Source: a virus. From it: a stretch of 64,000 nt of DNA. Location: positions 1 to 64,000 of the IMG/VR virus record IMGVR_UViG_3300019776_000165; one strand, written 5' to 3'. This document shows positions 55,796 to 62,921 of the stretch, piece by piece. The translations under genes and the position numbers were made by a program. The notes beneath the pieces were generated by a model, which did not search any database, was not told the origin of the DNA, and saw only the letters and a program-made list of their open reading frames with translations. How positions within the stretch are numbered: the first letter of the stretch is position 1; each line of letters starts with the position of its first letter.

Positions 55796-56842
55796 TTGAA
55801 AATAGCAGTAGTAACAATCGCTAAAAATGAAGAACAGTTTGTAGACCGCTGGTACGACTCCTGTAAAGAAGCAGATTACATTTTTGTGTTAGACACTGGT
55901 TCTACAGACGGTACTGTGGAAAAACTGTTCAAAGCAAACATTCACTACGCTATAGCCTCAGTTAATCCGTGGAGGTTTGATGATGCTAGGAACGCTGCTT
56001 TAGCGGTACTCCCAGACGACATTGACTATGTAATCAACTTGGACATGGATGAAATCCTTATGCCTGGTTGGCGTCAAGCCTTGGAGGCTGTTCCTGAAGA
56101 AGTTACACGACCACGCTACAAGTACACGTGGTCTTGGACTAAAGACGGTAAGCCTGGCCTCCAATACAACGGAGATAAAATCCATAAGCGCCACGGGTAC
56201 CGTTGGAAACACCCAGTACACGAAGTGATAGTTCCTGACCGCATTGAAGAAGTACAGGGCTGGGTGAACTTGGAGATTCACCACCATCCTGATAATTCCA
56301 AGAGTAGGTCACAGTACCTACCCCTGCTTGAACTTGCAGTACAGGAAGACCCTACGGATGACCGCAATACTTATTACCTTGCTAGGGAGTACTTCTTTAA
56401 CTCAATGCGAGATAAAGCAGCAGAGACATTTAAAACACATCTAAGCCTTCCCAAGGCTGTGTGGACTCCTGAGAGAGCGGCTTCTATGCGGTATCTAGCA
56501 AAGTGTGAACTAAACCTTTCAGAAGAATGGCTACAGAAAGCCATAAAAGAAGCGCCAGGTAGGCGTGAACCTTTAGTCGAACTGGGCTTGTATTACTACG
56601 AGAAACAAGATTGGCCTCGTTGTATGGAGTACGCTTTTGCGGCTGTGAGCATCAGCGAGAAGCCTTTGGACTATCTTTGCGAAGAGTTTGCTTGGGGAAG
56701 TATCCCTTGGGACTTGTGTGCTTTGGCCGCTTACCACCTTGGCTCTAAAGAAGAAGCAGTTTTGTACGGAACTAAAGCCCTAGAACTAGACCCAGATAAT
56801 GAGAGGTTAGCCAGAAATCTGGAGTTCTATAAGGGAAAATAA
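55796..56842 (+). CDS. Family-2-like glycosyltransferase with helical repeats (348 aa)
   Basis: GT-A fold: KIAVVTIAKNEEQFVDRWYD, then FVLDTGSTDGT and the DxD-type NLDMDEIL (Asp83, Asp85) for metal and nucleotide-sugar binding. The C-terminal half has TPR-like repeats (NTYYLAREYFFNSMRDKAAE, RREPLVELGLYYYEKQ). TTG 55796 with GGAGAAGAAG is chosen over an in-frame TTG at 55784. It may glycosylate fibres or the host surface. Confidence 0.85.
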   Translation: MKIAVVTIAKNEEQFVDRWYDSCKEADYIFVLDTGSTDGTVEKLFKANIHYAIASVNPWRFDDARNAALAVLPDDIDYVINLDMDEILMPGWRQALEAVPEEVTRPRYKYTWSWTKDGKPGLQYNGDKIHKRHGYRWKHPVHEVIVPDRIEEVQGWVNLEIHHHPDNSKSRSQYLPLLELAVQEDPTDDRNTYYLAREYFFNSMRDKAAETFKTHLSLPKAVWTPERAASMRYLAKCELNLSEEWLQKAIKEAPGRREPLVELGLYYYEKQDWPRCMEYAFAAVSISEKPLDYLCEEFAWGSIPWDLCALAAYHLGSKEEAVLYGTKALELDPDNERLARNLEFYKGK

Positions 56843-56864
56843 TATGTAAGCACGGAGGTTTGTT

Positions 56865-58022
56865 TTGCCAGGTTATCTAAAAGTCAGCGGTTCTCAGAAG
56901 ACCGTTGCTTCGCCATACATTAAGGTGGGCGGCACCTGGAAGAAAGCAGCGGCTGGTTACGTCAAGGTTTCTGGTGCTTGGAAACAATGGTACGCCTCTA
57001 GCGTAGTAGACGACTTTAACAGGGCTAACGCTTCTACTCTTGGCACTGCTAGTGACGGGTTCACCACGTGGACTACTACTAGAGGAGCATGGGGAATTGC
57101 CAGTAACGTGGCGTCTTCGTCTACTACTGCTTCCTCTTACGCCTTAGCCACAGTGCCCTCTCCTACACTCTCCGCTAACTACACTGTAAGTGTGGACGTT
57201 CCCGCTAATGCTGGTCCTGGCGTTGCTTTCTGGGTAACTGACGCTAACAACTGGTGGGGCGCTACCACAAACATTACTAGCACTACTTCTTATTCTTGCC
57301 CCAGCGGAGGAACCTACAACTCTTCTACGGGAAACTGTGACGTTTCTTCGTCTTATACAGCCACAATGAGTTACACCAAAATGAGTAGCGCATACGACTG
57401 TGGCTACACCACTGTAGGTGCTACCTCGACTAACCCTGTGGTGTCTGCGTTTACCCCTTGCCCCAATGCAGGGTGTAACTCTGGTAACGGATATTACTGC
57501 TCTGGAACTACCTGCTACGACAGCACTCCAGTCTACTCTTGCCCTAGTGGGTACACTCTAAGCGGAACCACTTGTTACAAGTACACAAGTTGTTGTGCGG
57601 GCGCTTACTACTCCTCAGACCCTGGCGGTCTTGGTAGAGGCGCTGGTTGTTACGCACAAACTTACACTTGCCCTAGCGGAGGTACACTTAACGTCGGTGA
57701 CCTACGCTGCTACAGCACTACTTCTTACACTGCCACTTCAACTACCACCACAACTTACTCAGTTAAGGTCATTCAGGCTGTGGCTAACGTCATTAGCACT
57801 AAAGCCACATACTCAAGCACTGGCCGTATCGCCAGCCTTAAAGTAAACACCAGCGGAAACAACGTTACTGTCAGTACTTACCTGAGCGCAGGTCTAGGTG
57901 GAACCGCTACCACTAACATGTACACCGCAACAAGTCCCACAACTACCTCAGTAGCAGGAATAGTAAAGGGAGTGTCTACTAGTAGCCAGGGCAGTACTTT
58001 GGATAACTTTTCGGTAAAATAA
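56865..58022 (+). CDS. Fibre protein with Cys-rich insert in a beta-sandwich (385 aa)
   Basis: TTG behind ACGGAGGTTTGTT. Residues 1-45 have three repeats like KVSGSQKT / KVGGTWKK / KVSGAWKQW. A concanavalin-like sandwich starts at about 50 (VVDDFNRANASTLGTASDGF) and resumes after 300 (VKVIQAVANVISTKATYSST ... DNFSVK). Between them, about residues 145-300, lies a Cys-rich module with repeated CPSG..Y and C..GTTCY turns. Probably carbohydrate-binding and disulfide-stabilised outside the cell. Confidence 0.75.
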   Translation: MPGYLKVSGSQKTVASPYIKVGGTWKKAAAGYVKVSGAWKQWYASSVVDDFNRANASTLGTASDGFTTWTTTRGAWGIASNVASSSTTASSYALATVPSPTLSANYTVSVDVPANAGPGVAFWVTDANNWWGATTNITSTTSYSCPSGGTYNSSTGNCDVSSSYTATMSYTKMSSAYDCGYTTVGATSTNPVVSAFTPCPNAGCNSGNGYYCSGTTCYDSTPVYSCPSGYTLSGTTCYKYTSCCAGAYYSSDPGGLGRGAGCYAQTYTCPSGGTLNVGDLRCYSTTSYTATSTTTTTYSVKVIQAVANVISTKATYSSTGRIASLKVNTSGNNVTVSTYLSAGLGGTATTNMYTATSPTTTSVAGIVKGVSTSSQGSTLDNFSVK

Positions 58023-58030
58023 GGAGCATT

Positions 58031-58189
58031 ATGGAGCAAGAAAAAGAAACAGACCCAAAGAAACGATACGACATCTGCAAAAACTGTGAAAAGTTCTTTA
58101 ACCCTACACGTCAGTGCCGTGAGTGCATGTGCTTCATGAACGTCAAAGTTAAACTACACGAGGCTACTTGCCCACTAGGAAAATGGTAA
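58031..58189 (+). CDS. DUF6171-like zinc ribbon (52 aa)
   Basis: ATG behind AAGGAGCATT. CKNCEKFFNPTRQCRECMCF, then VKLHEATCPLGKW, matches the small phage zinc ribbon I know as DUF6171-like (CxxC ... CxxCxC ... CPxxxW). Function unknown. Confidence 0.75.
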   Translation: MEQEKETDPKKRYDICKNCEKFFNPTRQCRECMCFMNVKVKLHEATCPLGKW

Positions 58190-58192
58190 TAA

Positions 58193-58501
58193 ATGGAGTA
58201 TAAGTTCATCGCAACAGTACACGGCCCCGCAGTTCTTGGAGAAAATGAGGTGTTGTTCTTCAACCAGTTTCAACCTTTGTTGGACTATTACGAAGAAGAC
58301 CCTGAGTTTTTAATTAAAGCCAAGTTGTTTATTGCAGATAGTCTTCGAACTAATGCAACTATATTGGCTGATAGTTTGACTGTGCCTCAGGTAGGGTCAG
58401 ATTTGGTTGGACCTATACACGGAGCAATGAGTGCCCTAAATGCTATTTCTCAATTTGAGCACCATTTTTTACCGTCAATTTTTCCGCATCTAAGGAAGTA
58501 A
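58193..58501 (+). CDS. Hypothetical protein (102 aa)
   Basis: Three bases after the preceding stop. Helical, acidic (FQPLLDYYEEDPEFLIKAKL, LNAISQFEHHFLPSIF). Unrecognised; lies between fibre and connector genes. Confidence 0.7.
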   Translation: MEYKFIATVHGPAVLGENEVLFFNQFQPLLDYYEEDPEFLIKAKLFIADSLRTNATILADSLTVPQVGSDLVGPIHGAMSALNAISQFEHHFLPSIFPHLRK

Positions 58502-58504
58502 ACT

Positions 58505-59116
58505 ATGCGAGGCACCAACGCCGACCTGGGTCGTTTTGACCTAGACTACGAATCCAAGTCCATTTATGAGGGCATTGGTGAGGAACTTGGCGCAACCGTT
58601 GGTGTCAAAGTTAACTGGTTTCGTTGGCAAGACTATTACCTAGAAGATAACTACCGTGACATCGTGGACGATGTGTACGACGTTTCTAGTTCTACTCCAG
58701 GTAAAGGTCGACGTTGGATGCTTCCATTTGACATGCCTGTAATCATGGCTCAATGGATTCGTGGTACCAACGTAATGAACGAACGTGGTTTCTACGTTTC
58801 CGATACTCTCCGTCTAGTAATGAATGTCGGAGATGTACAGCGTATGCTTCCAGACCTTCTGCTTAACAGCAACGCACATATTAAAGACCGAGTCATTTAT
58901 CGTGGACAGGTCTTTGTTCCTACCCGTGTGCTTCCTCGTGGCTCCTTTGGTTACCGCTGGGCGGTAGTAACTATTGACTGCAACCAGGTCAACTCTGAAG
59001 AACTTGTGAATGACCCGCAGTTCCAGAAGTATGCTTTGCCTTCAAAGCGTGACCCTAGAAACGACACTAACGGCTATGGCCTAAATGGTTATGGCGAAAC
59101 CCCTTATGGAGATTAA
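58505..59116 (+). CDS. Probable neck / head-tail connector protein (203 aa)
   Basis: RDIVDDVYDVSSSTPGKGRR then WMLPFDMPVIMAQWIRGTN and YVSDTLRLVMNVGDVQRMLP describe a beta-barrel-like protein; I recall similar proteins near neck genes of actinobacterial myoviruses. Ends with a Gly/Tyr-rich tail. Position before the sheath supports a connector role. Confidence 0.62.
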   Translation: MRGTNADLGRFDLDYESKSIYEGIGEELGATVGVKVNWFRWQDYYLEDNYRDIVDDVYDVSSSTPGKGRRWMLPFDMPVIMAQWIRGTNVMNERGFYVSDTLRLVMNVGDVQRMLPDLLLNSNAHIKDRVIYRGQVFVPTRVLPRGSFGYRWAVVTIDCNQVNSEELVNDPQFQKYALPSKRDPRNDTNGYGLNGYGETPYGD

Positions 59117-59743
59117 ATGACAATGCCAACTCTGCCTGCTAAGGGCGATAACAACTGGGACGTTCCTCTAAACAACGTTCTTACATATTTGGACGAACGA
59201 ATTAGTTCTGAACTAGTTGGCCCAACTGGCCCTGCAGGGGCTACTGGCCCTACTGGTGCTGACAGCACAGTGCCTGGTCCAACAGGCTCCACTGGTCCTG
59301 CGGGAGCAACTGGGCCCACTGGTCCAGCGTGGTCTATTCCAGCCCCTGTGTCATTCAACCCTAACCTTACTGCTACTGGGCTGGTTATTAGCGCTGGTGG
59401 TCAAACTGGCCAGTATATTCAACTGGGTAAATTGGTTTCTTTCTGGATTACCATTGACTGCTCTTACATCACCAACTTTGGTACTGGACAGTGGATGTTT
59501 GACTTCCCAGTTACCCCTCTGCCAAGTACTATTCCGCACTTTGAGGGTGGGGCATACGATACCTCTACTCATGCCGTTCTTCGTGGGGACACTACTTTGG
59601 GCGGAACTAAAATTGACGTTCACTACGTCAAAGCCGCTGGTCCTAACAGCGCTATTCAAGAAGCAACGTTCACTTCATTGGCACCATTAACGCTAGACAC
59701 TAACGCTAAGGTGTACATGAACGGCACATACTTGGCGGCATAA
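59117..59743 (+). CDS. Collagen-like fibre protein (208 aa)
   Basis: ATG directly after the stop. Starts MTMPTLPAKGDNNWDVPLNN, a common fibre N-terminus, then about ten Gly-x-y triplets (GPTGPAGATGPTG) at 35-70. The C-terminal beta domain (VSFWITIDCSYITNFGTGQW) resembles other phage tail tips. Confidence 0.83.
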   Translation: MTMPTLPAKGDNNWDVPLNNVLTYLDERISSELVGPTGPAGATGPTGADSTVPGPTGSTGPAGATGPTGPAWSIPAPVSFNPNLTATGLVISAGGQTGQYIQLGKLVSFWITIDCSYITNFGTGQWMFDFPVTPLPSTIPHFEGGAYDTSTHAVLRGDTTLGGTKIDVHYVKAAGPNSAIQEATFTSLAPLTLDTNAKVYMNGTYLAA

Positions 59744-59871
59744 TGCCTTTTAAGTCACTAGCCCAAATGCGACTCATGTACGCTAAGTACCCTGAGATGG
59801 CTAAAGAATGGGCATCTAAAACAACTAACATTAAGTCACTGCCACAAAAGGTGAAGAAAAATGACAAGTAA
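59743..59871 (+). CDS. Small DUF3008-like protein (42 aa)
   Basis: ATG in a TAATG junction. MPFKSLAQMRLMYAKYPEMA then KEWASKTTNIKSLPQKV is the pattern of short phage/bacterial DUF3008-type proteins (MPxKSxAQxRxM). Function unknown. Confidence 0.72.
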   Translation: MPFKSLAQMRLMYAKYPEMAKEWASKTTNIKSLPQKVKKNDK

Positions 59872-60034
59872 ACCTGTCTGGGACAAAAAGAATCCTAAGA
59901 AGAAACACAAGGACCTTACTGGTAAGCAAGAGTCTGCGGCCAAAGCACGTGCTAAAGCAGCGGGTCGCCCTTACCCAAACCTAGTTGACAACATGGCTGT
60001 GGCAAAGAAAGCGAAGAAAAATGGCAGCAAGTAA
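59861..60034 (+). CDS. Small Lys-rich protein (57 aa)
   Basis: ATG inside the end of the previous gene (11-base overlap), behind AAGGTGAAGAAAA. Basic helical (NPKKKHKDLTGKQESAAKAR) with GRPYPNLVDNM. Such proteins accompany DUF3008/DUF6321 genes; possibly nucleic-acid binding. Confidence 0.68.
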   Translation: MTSKPVWDKKNPKKKHKDLTGKQESAAKARAKAAGRPYPNLVDNMAVAKKAKKNGSK

Positions 60035-60308
60035 AGACCCACGCCTTGCTCGTGCAGGCGTATCAGGGTACAACCAACCAAAGCGAACACCAGACCACCC
60101 AACCAAGTCCCACATTGTTGTGGCTAAAGAGGGTGACCAGGTTAAGACCATTCGTTTTGGTCAGCAGGGTGTTTCAGGTTCTCCTAAGAAAAAGGGTGAG
60201 TCGGAGGCATACCGTGAGCGCCGTGAGTCGTTCCAGGCTCGTCACGCTAAGAACATTGCCAAGGGCAAGATGTCTGCCGCCTATTGGGCCAATAAGGTGA
60301 AGTGGTAA
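60021..60308 (+). CDS. DUF6321-like basic protein (95 aa)
   Basis: DPRLARAGVSGYNQPKRTPD, HPTKSHIVVAKEGDQVKTIR, FGQQGVSG, then SFQARHAKNIAKGKMSAAYW matches the phage family I recall as DUF6321. Overlaps both neighbours. Function unknown; probably binds DNA or the particle. Confidence 0.78.
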   Translation: MAASKDPRLARAGVSGYNQPKRTPDHPTKSHIVVAKEGDQVKTIRFGQQGVSGSPKKKGESEAYRERRESFQARHAKNIAKGKMSAAYWANKVKW

Positions 60309-60619
60309 TGAGTAAGAAAGTACCTGTAGGGACTAAGAAGAAGTTTGGTCCGTACAAAGGCTCTGAGGATAAGGGTGGCCGTCCCCTGTATGTCTATAAG
60401 ACTAAGCAGGCTGACGGAACTTGGAAGACTACCTCTAAGAATAAGGCTCGTGCAGATTACGAGGCTAAGAACGGTAAACTTCCTAAGAACGTTGACGTTG
60501 ACCACAAGGATAACAACCACAACAACGACAACGCTAAGAATTTGCGCCCACTAGCGCACGGCAAGAACACAGCAAAAGAAAACAAGCGACGTGCAGGTAA
60601 AAAGGAGAACGAGAAGTGA
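60308..60619 (+). CDS. HNH-endonuclease-like protein (103 aa)
   Basis: ATG in a TAATG junction. VDVDHKDNNHNNDNAKNLRP then GKNTAKENK is an HNH_3-like core: Asp-His, then Asn-His, then Asn. Small, with a Lys-rich N-terminus and no DNA-specificity domain. HNH proteins near capsid genes may assist terminase cleavage or be mobile. Confidence 0.72.
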   Translation: MSKKVPVGTKKKFGPYKGSEDKGGRPLYVYKTKQADGTWKTTSKNKARADYEAKNGKLPKNVDVDHKDNNHNNDNAKNLRPLAHGKNTAKENKRRAGKKENEK

Positions 60620-60810
60620 AGTGGCCAACTCGTTTAAAACCAGCACCAGTACCATTTCCTAACGGAGGAGGCATACAAGCCATGGCAACAAAGACTACTA
60701 AGATTAAAAATCTTGAGCACCAGAAAATTGACCTTGAGGCTCAGATTGCTCATGCTAAAGTAGACCAGAAACACAAACCAAAACCAGCCACCAAGAAAGC
60801 AGGCAAATAA
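60616..60810 (+). CDS. Small basic protein (64 aa)
   Basis: GTG in a GTGA overlap behind AAAGGAGAACGAGAA; an internal ATG at 60682 behind GGAGGAGGC is an alternative. Helix with KIKNLEHQKIDLEAQIAHAK, Lys/Pro tail. TAATG at the end. Confidence 0.62.
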   Translation: MKWPTRLKPAPVPFPNGGGIQAMATKTTKIKNLEHQKIDLEAQIAHAKVDQKHKPKPATKKAGK

Positions 60811-60863
60811 TGTGCAACGGAAACTGCACCTGCGGTAAGGACAAGGAGCCAACTAATGGCTAA
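60810..60863 (+). CDS. Cys-rich microprotein (17 aa)
   Basis: ATG in a TAATG junction; encodes MCNGNCTCGKDKEPTNG. Three Cys in eight residues. It overlaps the next microprotein by 8 bases and carries its Shine-Dalgarno (AAGGAG). Very short, but the junctions are regular. Confidence 0.4.
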   Translation: MCNGNCTCGKDKEPTNG

Positions 60864-60921
60864 GTGTTCATGCGGCAAATGCGCTCAGTGTAAAGCAAAA
60901 ATGAAGAAGGGCAAGAAGTAA
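60856..60921 (+). CDS. Cys-rich microprotein (21 aa)
   Basis: ATG behind AAGGAGCCAACTA. Encodes a CSCGKCAQCKAKMKKGKK-ended peptide with four Cys in nine residues, likely metal-binding. TAATG with the next gene. Confidence 0.48.
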   Translation: MAKCSCGKCAQCKAKMKKGKK

Positions 60922-61205
60922 TGGCGGGAAAACCAGCATTCCTAAAGGGTAAGTACACCGAGGAAAAAGACAAGAAGAAGGACGCCAAGATGACTAAGGG
61001 CTTGAGCCCTAAGGAGAAGGCGGAGTTCGAGAAGAAGGACAAGGCTCACGGCGAGAAGAAGAAGCCGAAGACCATGGCCGAGGACAAGAAGATTGATGCC
61101 AAGATTATCAAGGGCATTAAGAAGCATTCTGCTCATGAGAAGCGTGAGGGTAAAGCAGGCGAGAAGCGTGAAGACGCTCATGAGAAAAAGACAGGAAAGA
61201 AGTAA
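60921..61205 (+). CDS. Very Lys/Glu-rich protein (94 aa)
   Basis: TAATG at both ends. About one third Lys (EEKDKKKDAKMTKGLSPKEK, KKIDAKIIKGIKKHSAHEKR). A highly charged helix or disordered protein; perhaps packaged with DNA. Unrecognised. Confidence 0.66.
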   Translation: MAGKPAFLKGKYTEEKDKKKDAKMTKGLSPKEKAEFEKKDKAHGEKKKPKTMAEDKKIDAKIIKGIKKHSAHEKREGKAGEKREDAHEKKTGKK

Positions 61206-61561
61206 TGGCTGCACAACCAAAGAAGGTAACTAGTACACCTACTAGCCGAAGAATCGGCAAGGTTCTGGCCAGCGGAACTTACCCTGCTGGTAGCCCTCAG
61301 GCAGGGAAAAAGATTGGTCCAGTAGGAAAAGTAATGGGAAAGTTGGCTGCTAAAGCCTCTGTTTCTATTGCTAACGAGACTGCTAAGACCACCCGAAAGT
61401 CCCAAGCCGACCAGGCTGCTAAGAAGCAGGCTCGCAGTGCTGCGTACCCTAAGGGCACTGGAACTTCTCGCCTTAGCGAGCCTCCTCTAACTAAGGCTAA
61501 GGACTACACCAAAGCCCTAAAGAAGAATGGCGGCAACCCGCTTCCTCCTAAGGGAAGATAA
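61205..61561 (+). CDS. Basic hypothetical protein (118 aa)
   Basis: ATG in a TAATG junction. Ala/Lys/Gly-rich (GKVMGKLAAKASVSIANETA, KKQARSAAYPKGTG), predicted partly disordered. Last gene before a terminator. Unrecognised. Confidence 0.68.
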   Translation: MAAQPKKVTSTPTSRRIGKVLASGTYPAGSPQAGKKIGPVGKVMGKLAAKASVSIANETAKTTRKSQADQAAKKQARSAAYPKGTGTSRLSEPPLTKAKDYTKALKKNGGNPLPPKGR

Positions 61562-61563
61562 GT

Positions 61564-61576
61564 CCAAGGCAAACAA
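61564..61576 (+). repeat. 13-nt intergenic repeat, copy 6
   Basis: CCAAGGCAAACAA on the plus strand, between a stop codon and a terminator. Confidence 0.75.
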
Positions 61577-61581
61577 AGTTT

Positions 61582-61604
61582 AACCCCCAGCAATGGGGGT
61601 TTTT
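61582..61604 (+). terminator. Rho-independent terminator
   Basis: AACCCCC, AGCAAT loop, GGGGGTT (61595-61601) and a T run. Confidence 0.88.
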
Positions 61605-61681
61605 CTTTATCCTTAAAGCGTAGATATTCGTGCGAATACTACCTACTTTTGTAGCCTTGCGCCTTTTAAAGGATTCTGCTG

Positions 61682-61888
61682 ATGTCGAATGCAAACTGGA
61701 AGCCCTGGTGGGAACAAGTTGCATCCTATCGAAATGGTAACGACCAAAGAGAGTTTCTCCGTGGTGTGTTCCAAGGGATGACAACCAACCGACCAGCCCA
61801 AGCAACCTATGTTAAGGGCTTGATTGAAGGCTACAAAAACAGGAAGTTCGTACAGCCAGAATCGTTTAAAGGCAAGCAAGGCAAGTGA
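61682..61888 (+). CDS. Hypothetical protein (68 aa)
   Basis: ATG behind AAAGGATTCTGCTG. Helical, aromatic (NWKPWWEQVASYRNGNDQRE), ends KGKQGK with a GTGA overlap. Unrecognised. Confidence 0.7.
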   Translation: MSNANWKPWWEQVASYRNGNDQREFLRGVFQGMTTNRPAQATYVKGLIEGYKNRKFVQPESFKGKQGK

Positions 61889-62196
61889 AACACTCCATCA
61901 ACGCAGCACATAAGGCAGCGCACTCTACCGCCGAGTTTATGACTGGCGAGTTGCGTAGGTCTGCGCTTGAGCACGGCTGGCACCCTGACGTGGTAGCCAA
62001 CATGCACGTCAACTATGATGGGGAAGAGTTCAAGGTACACGTCCACCCTGAGTACCGTGACCGTGCTTTTGTGCACGAGTTTGGCGACGAAAACAACCGC
62101 CCTACCGCTGTAATCCGCAAGTATGACAATGACGGGTTCAACTACAGCCAAGTTTTCCACATGCACCTCTCTAAGCACCTAGGAGGCATCCTGTGA
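61885..62196 (+). CDS. Hypothetical protein (103 aa)
   Basis: GTG in a GTGA overlap. His-rich (HSINAAHKAAHSTAEF; HVHPEYRDRAFVHEFG; FHMHLSKHLGG); a beta core with helical start. Position matches small neck or tail-completion proteins (HK97 gp10-like in place), but no motif proves it. Confidence 0.65.
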   Translation: MKHSINAAHKAAHSTAEFMTGELRRSALEHGWHPDVVANMHVNYDGEEFKVHVHPEYRDRAFVHEFGDENNRPTAVIRKYDNDGFNYSQVFHMHLSKHLGGIL

Positions 62197-62882
62197 CGTT
62201 CCTAATCTCTGAAGACAAGGCTTTGCGTGAGAAGTTGCAAGGCATGGTTGTTTACGACCAGAGGTCAATCAACGATGACGCTCCCCGTCAGGTAGCGGTA
62301 TTCTTTGGTCAACCAGACCAGGAAATCCGTAATCAGTCATACCCCTATGTCACTATCGACATGATTGGTGTACAGCGTGACCCTAGCCGTGAAATGCGTT
62401 TTGATGCTTCAATTCCTGACTATCTGCAACCACTAAACCCATCCTCTGAGGTTGAGAAGTTTGTGGCGTTTGAACTAGTCCCTGTAAACATTGACTACCA
62501 AATCACAACTTATGCACGTCAGCCACGGCACGACCGTGAAATCATCGCCCAACTATTGGGTAGCAAACTTCCTCTACGTTTTGGAGCCCTTGACGTAGTG
62601 GACGACACTAGTACGGTAGGAACCACTACTACCAACATAGTGACCACACGTCGCCTCGACGTAATGGACGTATCAAAGAGAGACACGACTGAGCAAGCAA
62701 AACGTTTGTTCATGAACGTCATCACTGTTCGTGTTTCTAGCGAACTCTCATTTGGTGCACTACAAAACCTCTACCAAGTACTCGAAGTACACATCGATAA
62801 CCCGACAGCGCAAAATGCAGGTGGCCGTAATGGCGAACCATATTTCATTGGTGTTGGTCCGAGCATTATTACTGGCAACTAA
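62193..62882 (+). CDS. Tail completion / sheath-terminator-like protein (229 aa)
   Basis: GTG in a GTGA overlap. VAVFFGQPDQEIRNQSYPYV, DYQITTYARQPRHDREIIAQ and LFMNVITVRVSSEL suggest the alpha/beta fold of tail terminators. It directly precedes the sheath gene. I recall similar proteins at this spot in myoviruses. Ends with a Gly-rich segment. Confidence 0.68.
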   Translation: MTFLISEDKALREKLQGMVVYDQRSINDDAPRQVAVFFGQPDQEIRNQSYPYVTIDMIGVQRDPSREMRFDASIPDYLQPLNPSSEVEKFVAFELVPVNIDYQITTYARQPRHDREIIAQLLGSKLPLRFGALDVVDDTSTVGTTTTNIVTTRRLDVMDVSKRDTTEQAKRLFMNVITVRVSSELSFGALQNLYQVLEVHIDNPTAQNAGGRNGEPYFIGVGPSIITGN

Positions 62883-62921
62883 ACGTACCCCACTGAAAAA
62901 TAACCTAGTTAGGAGAAACCC

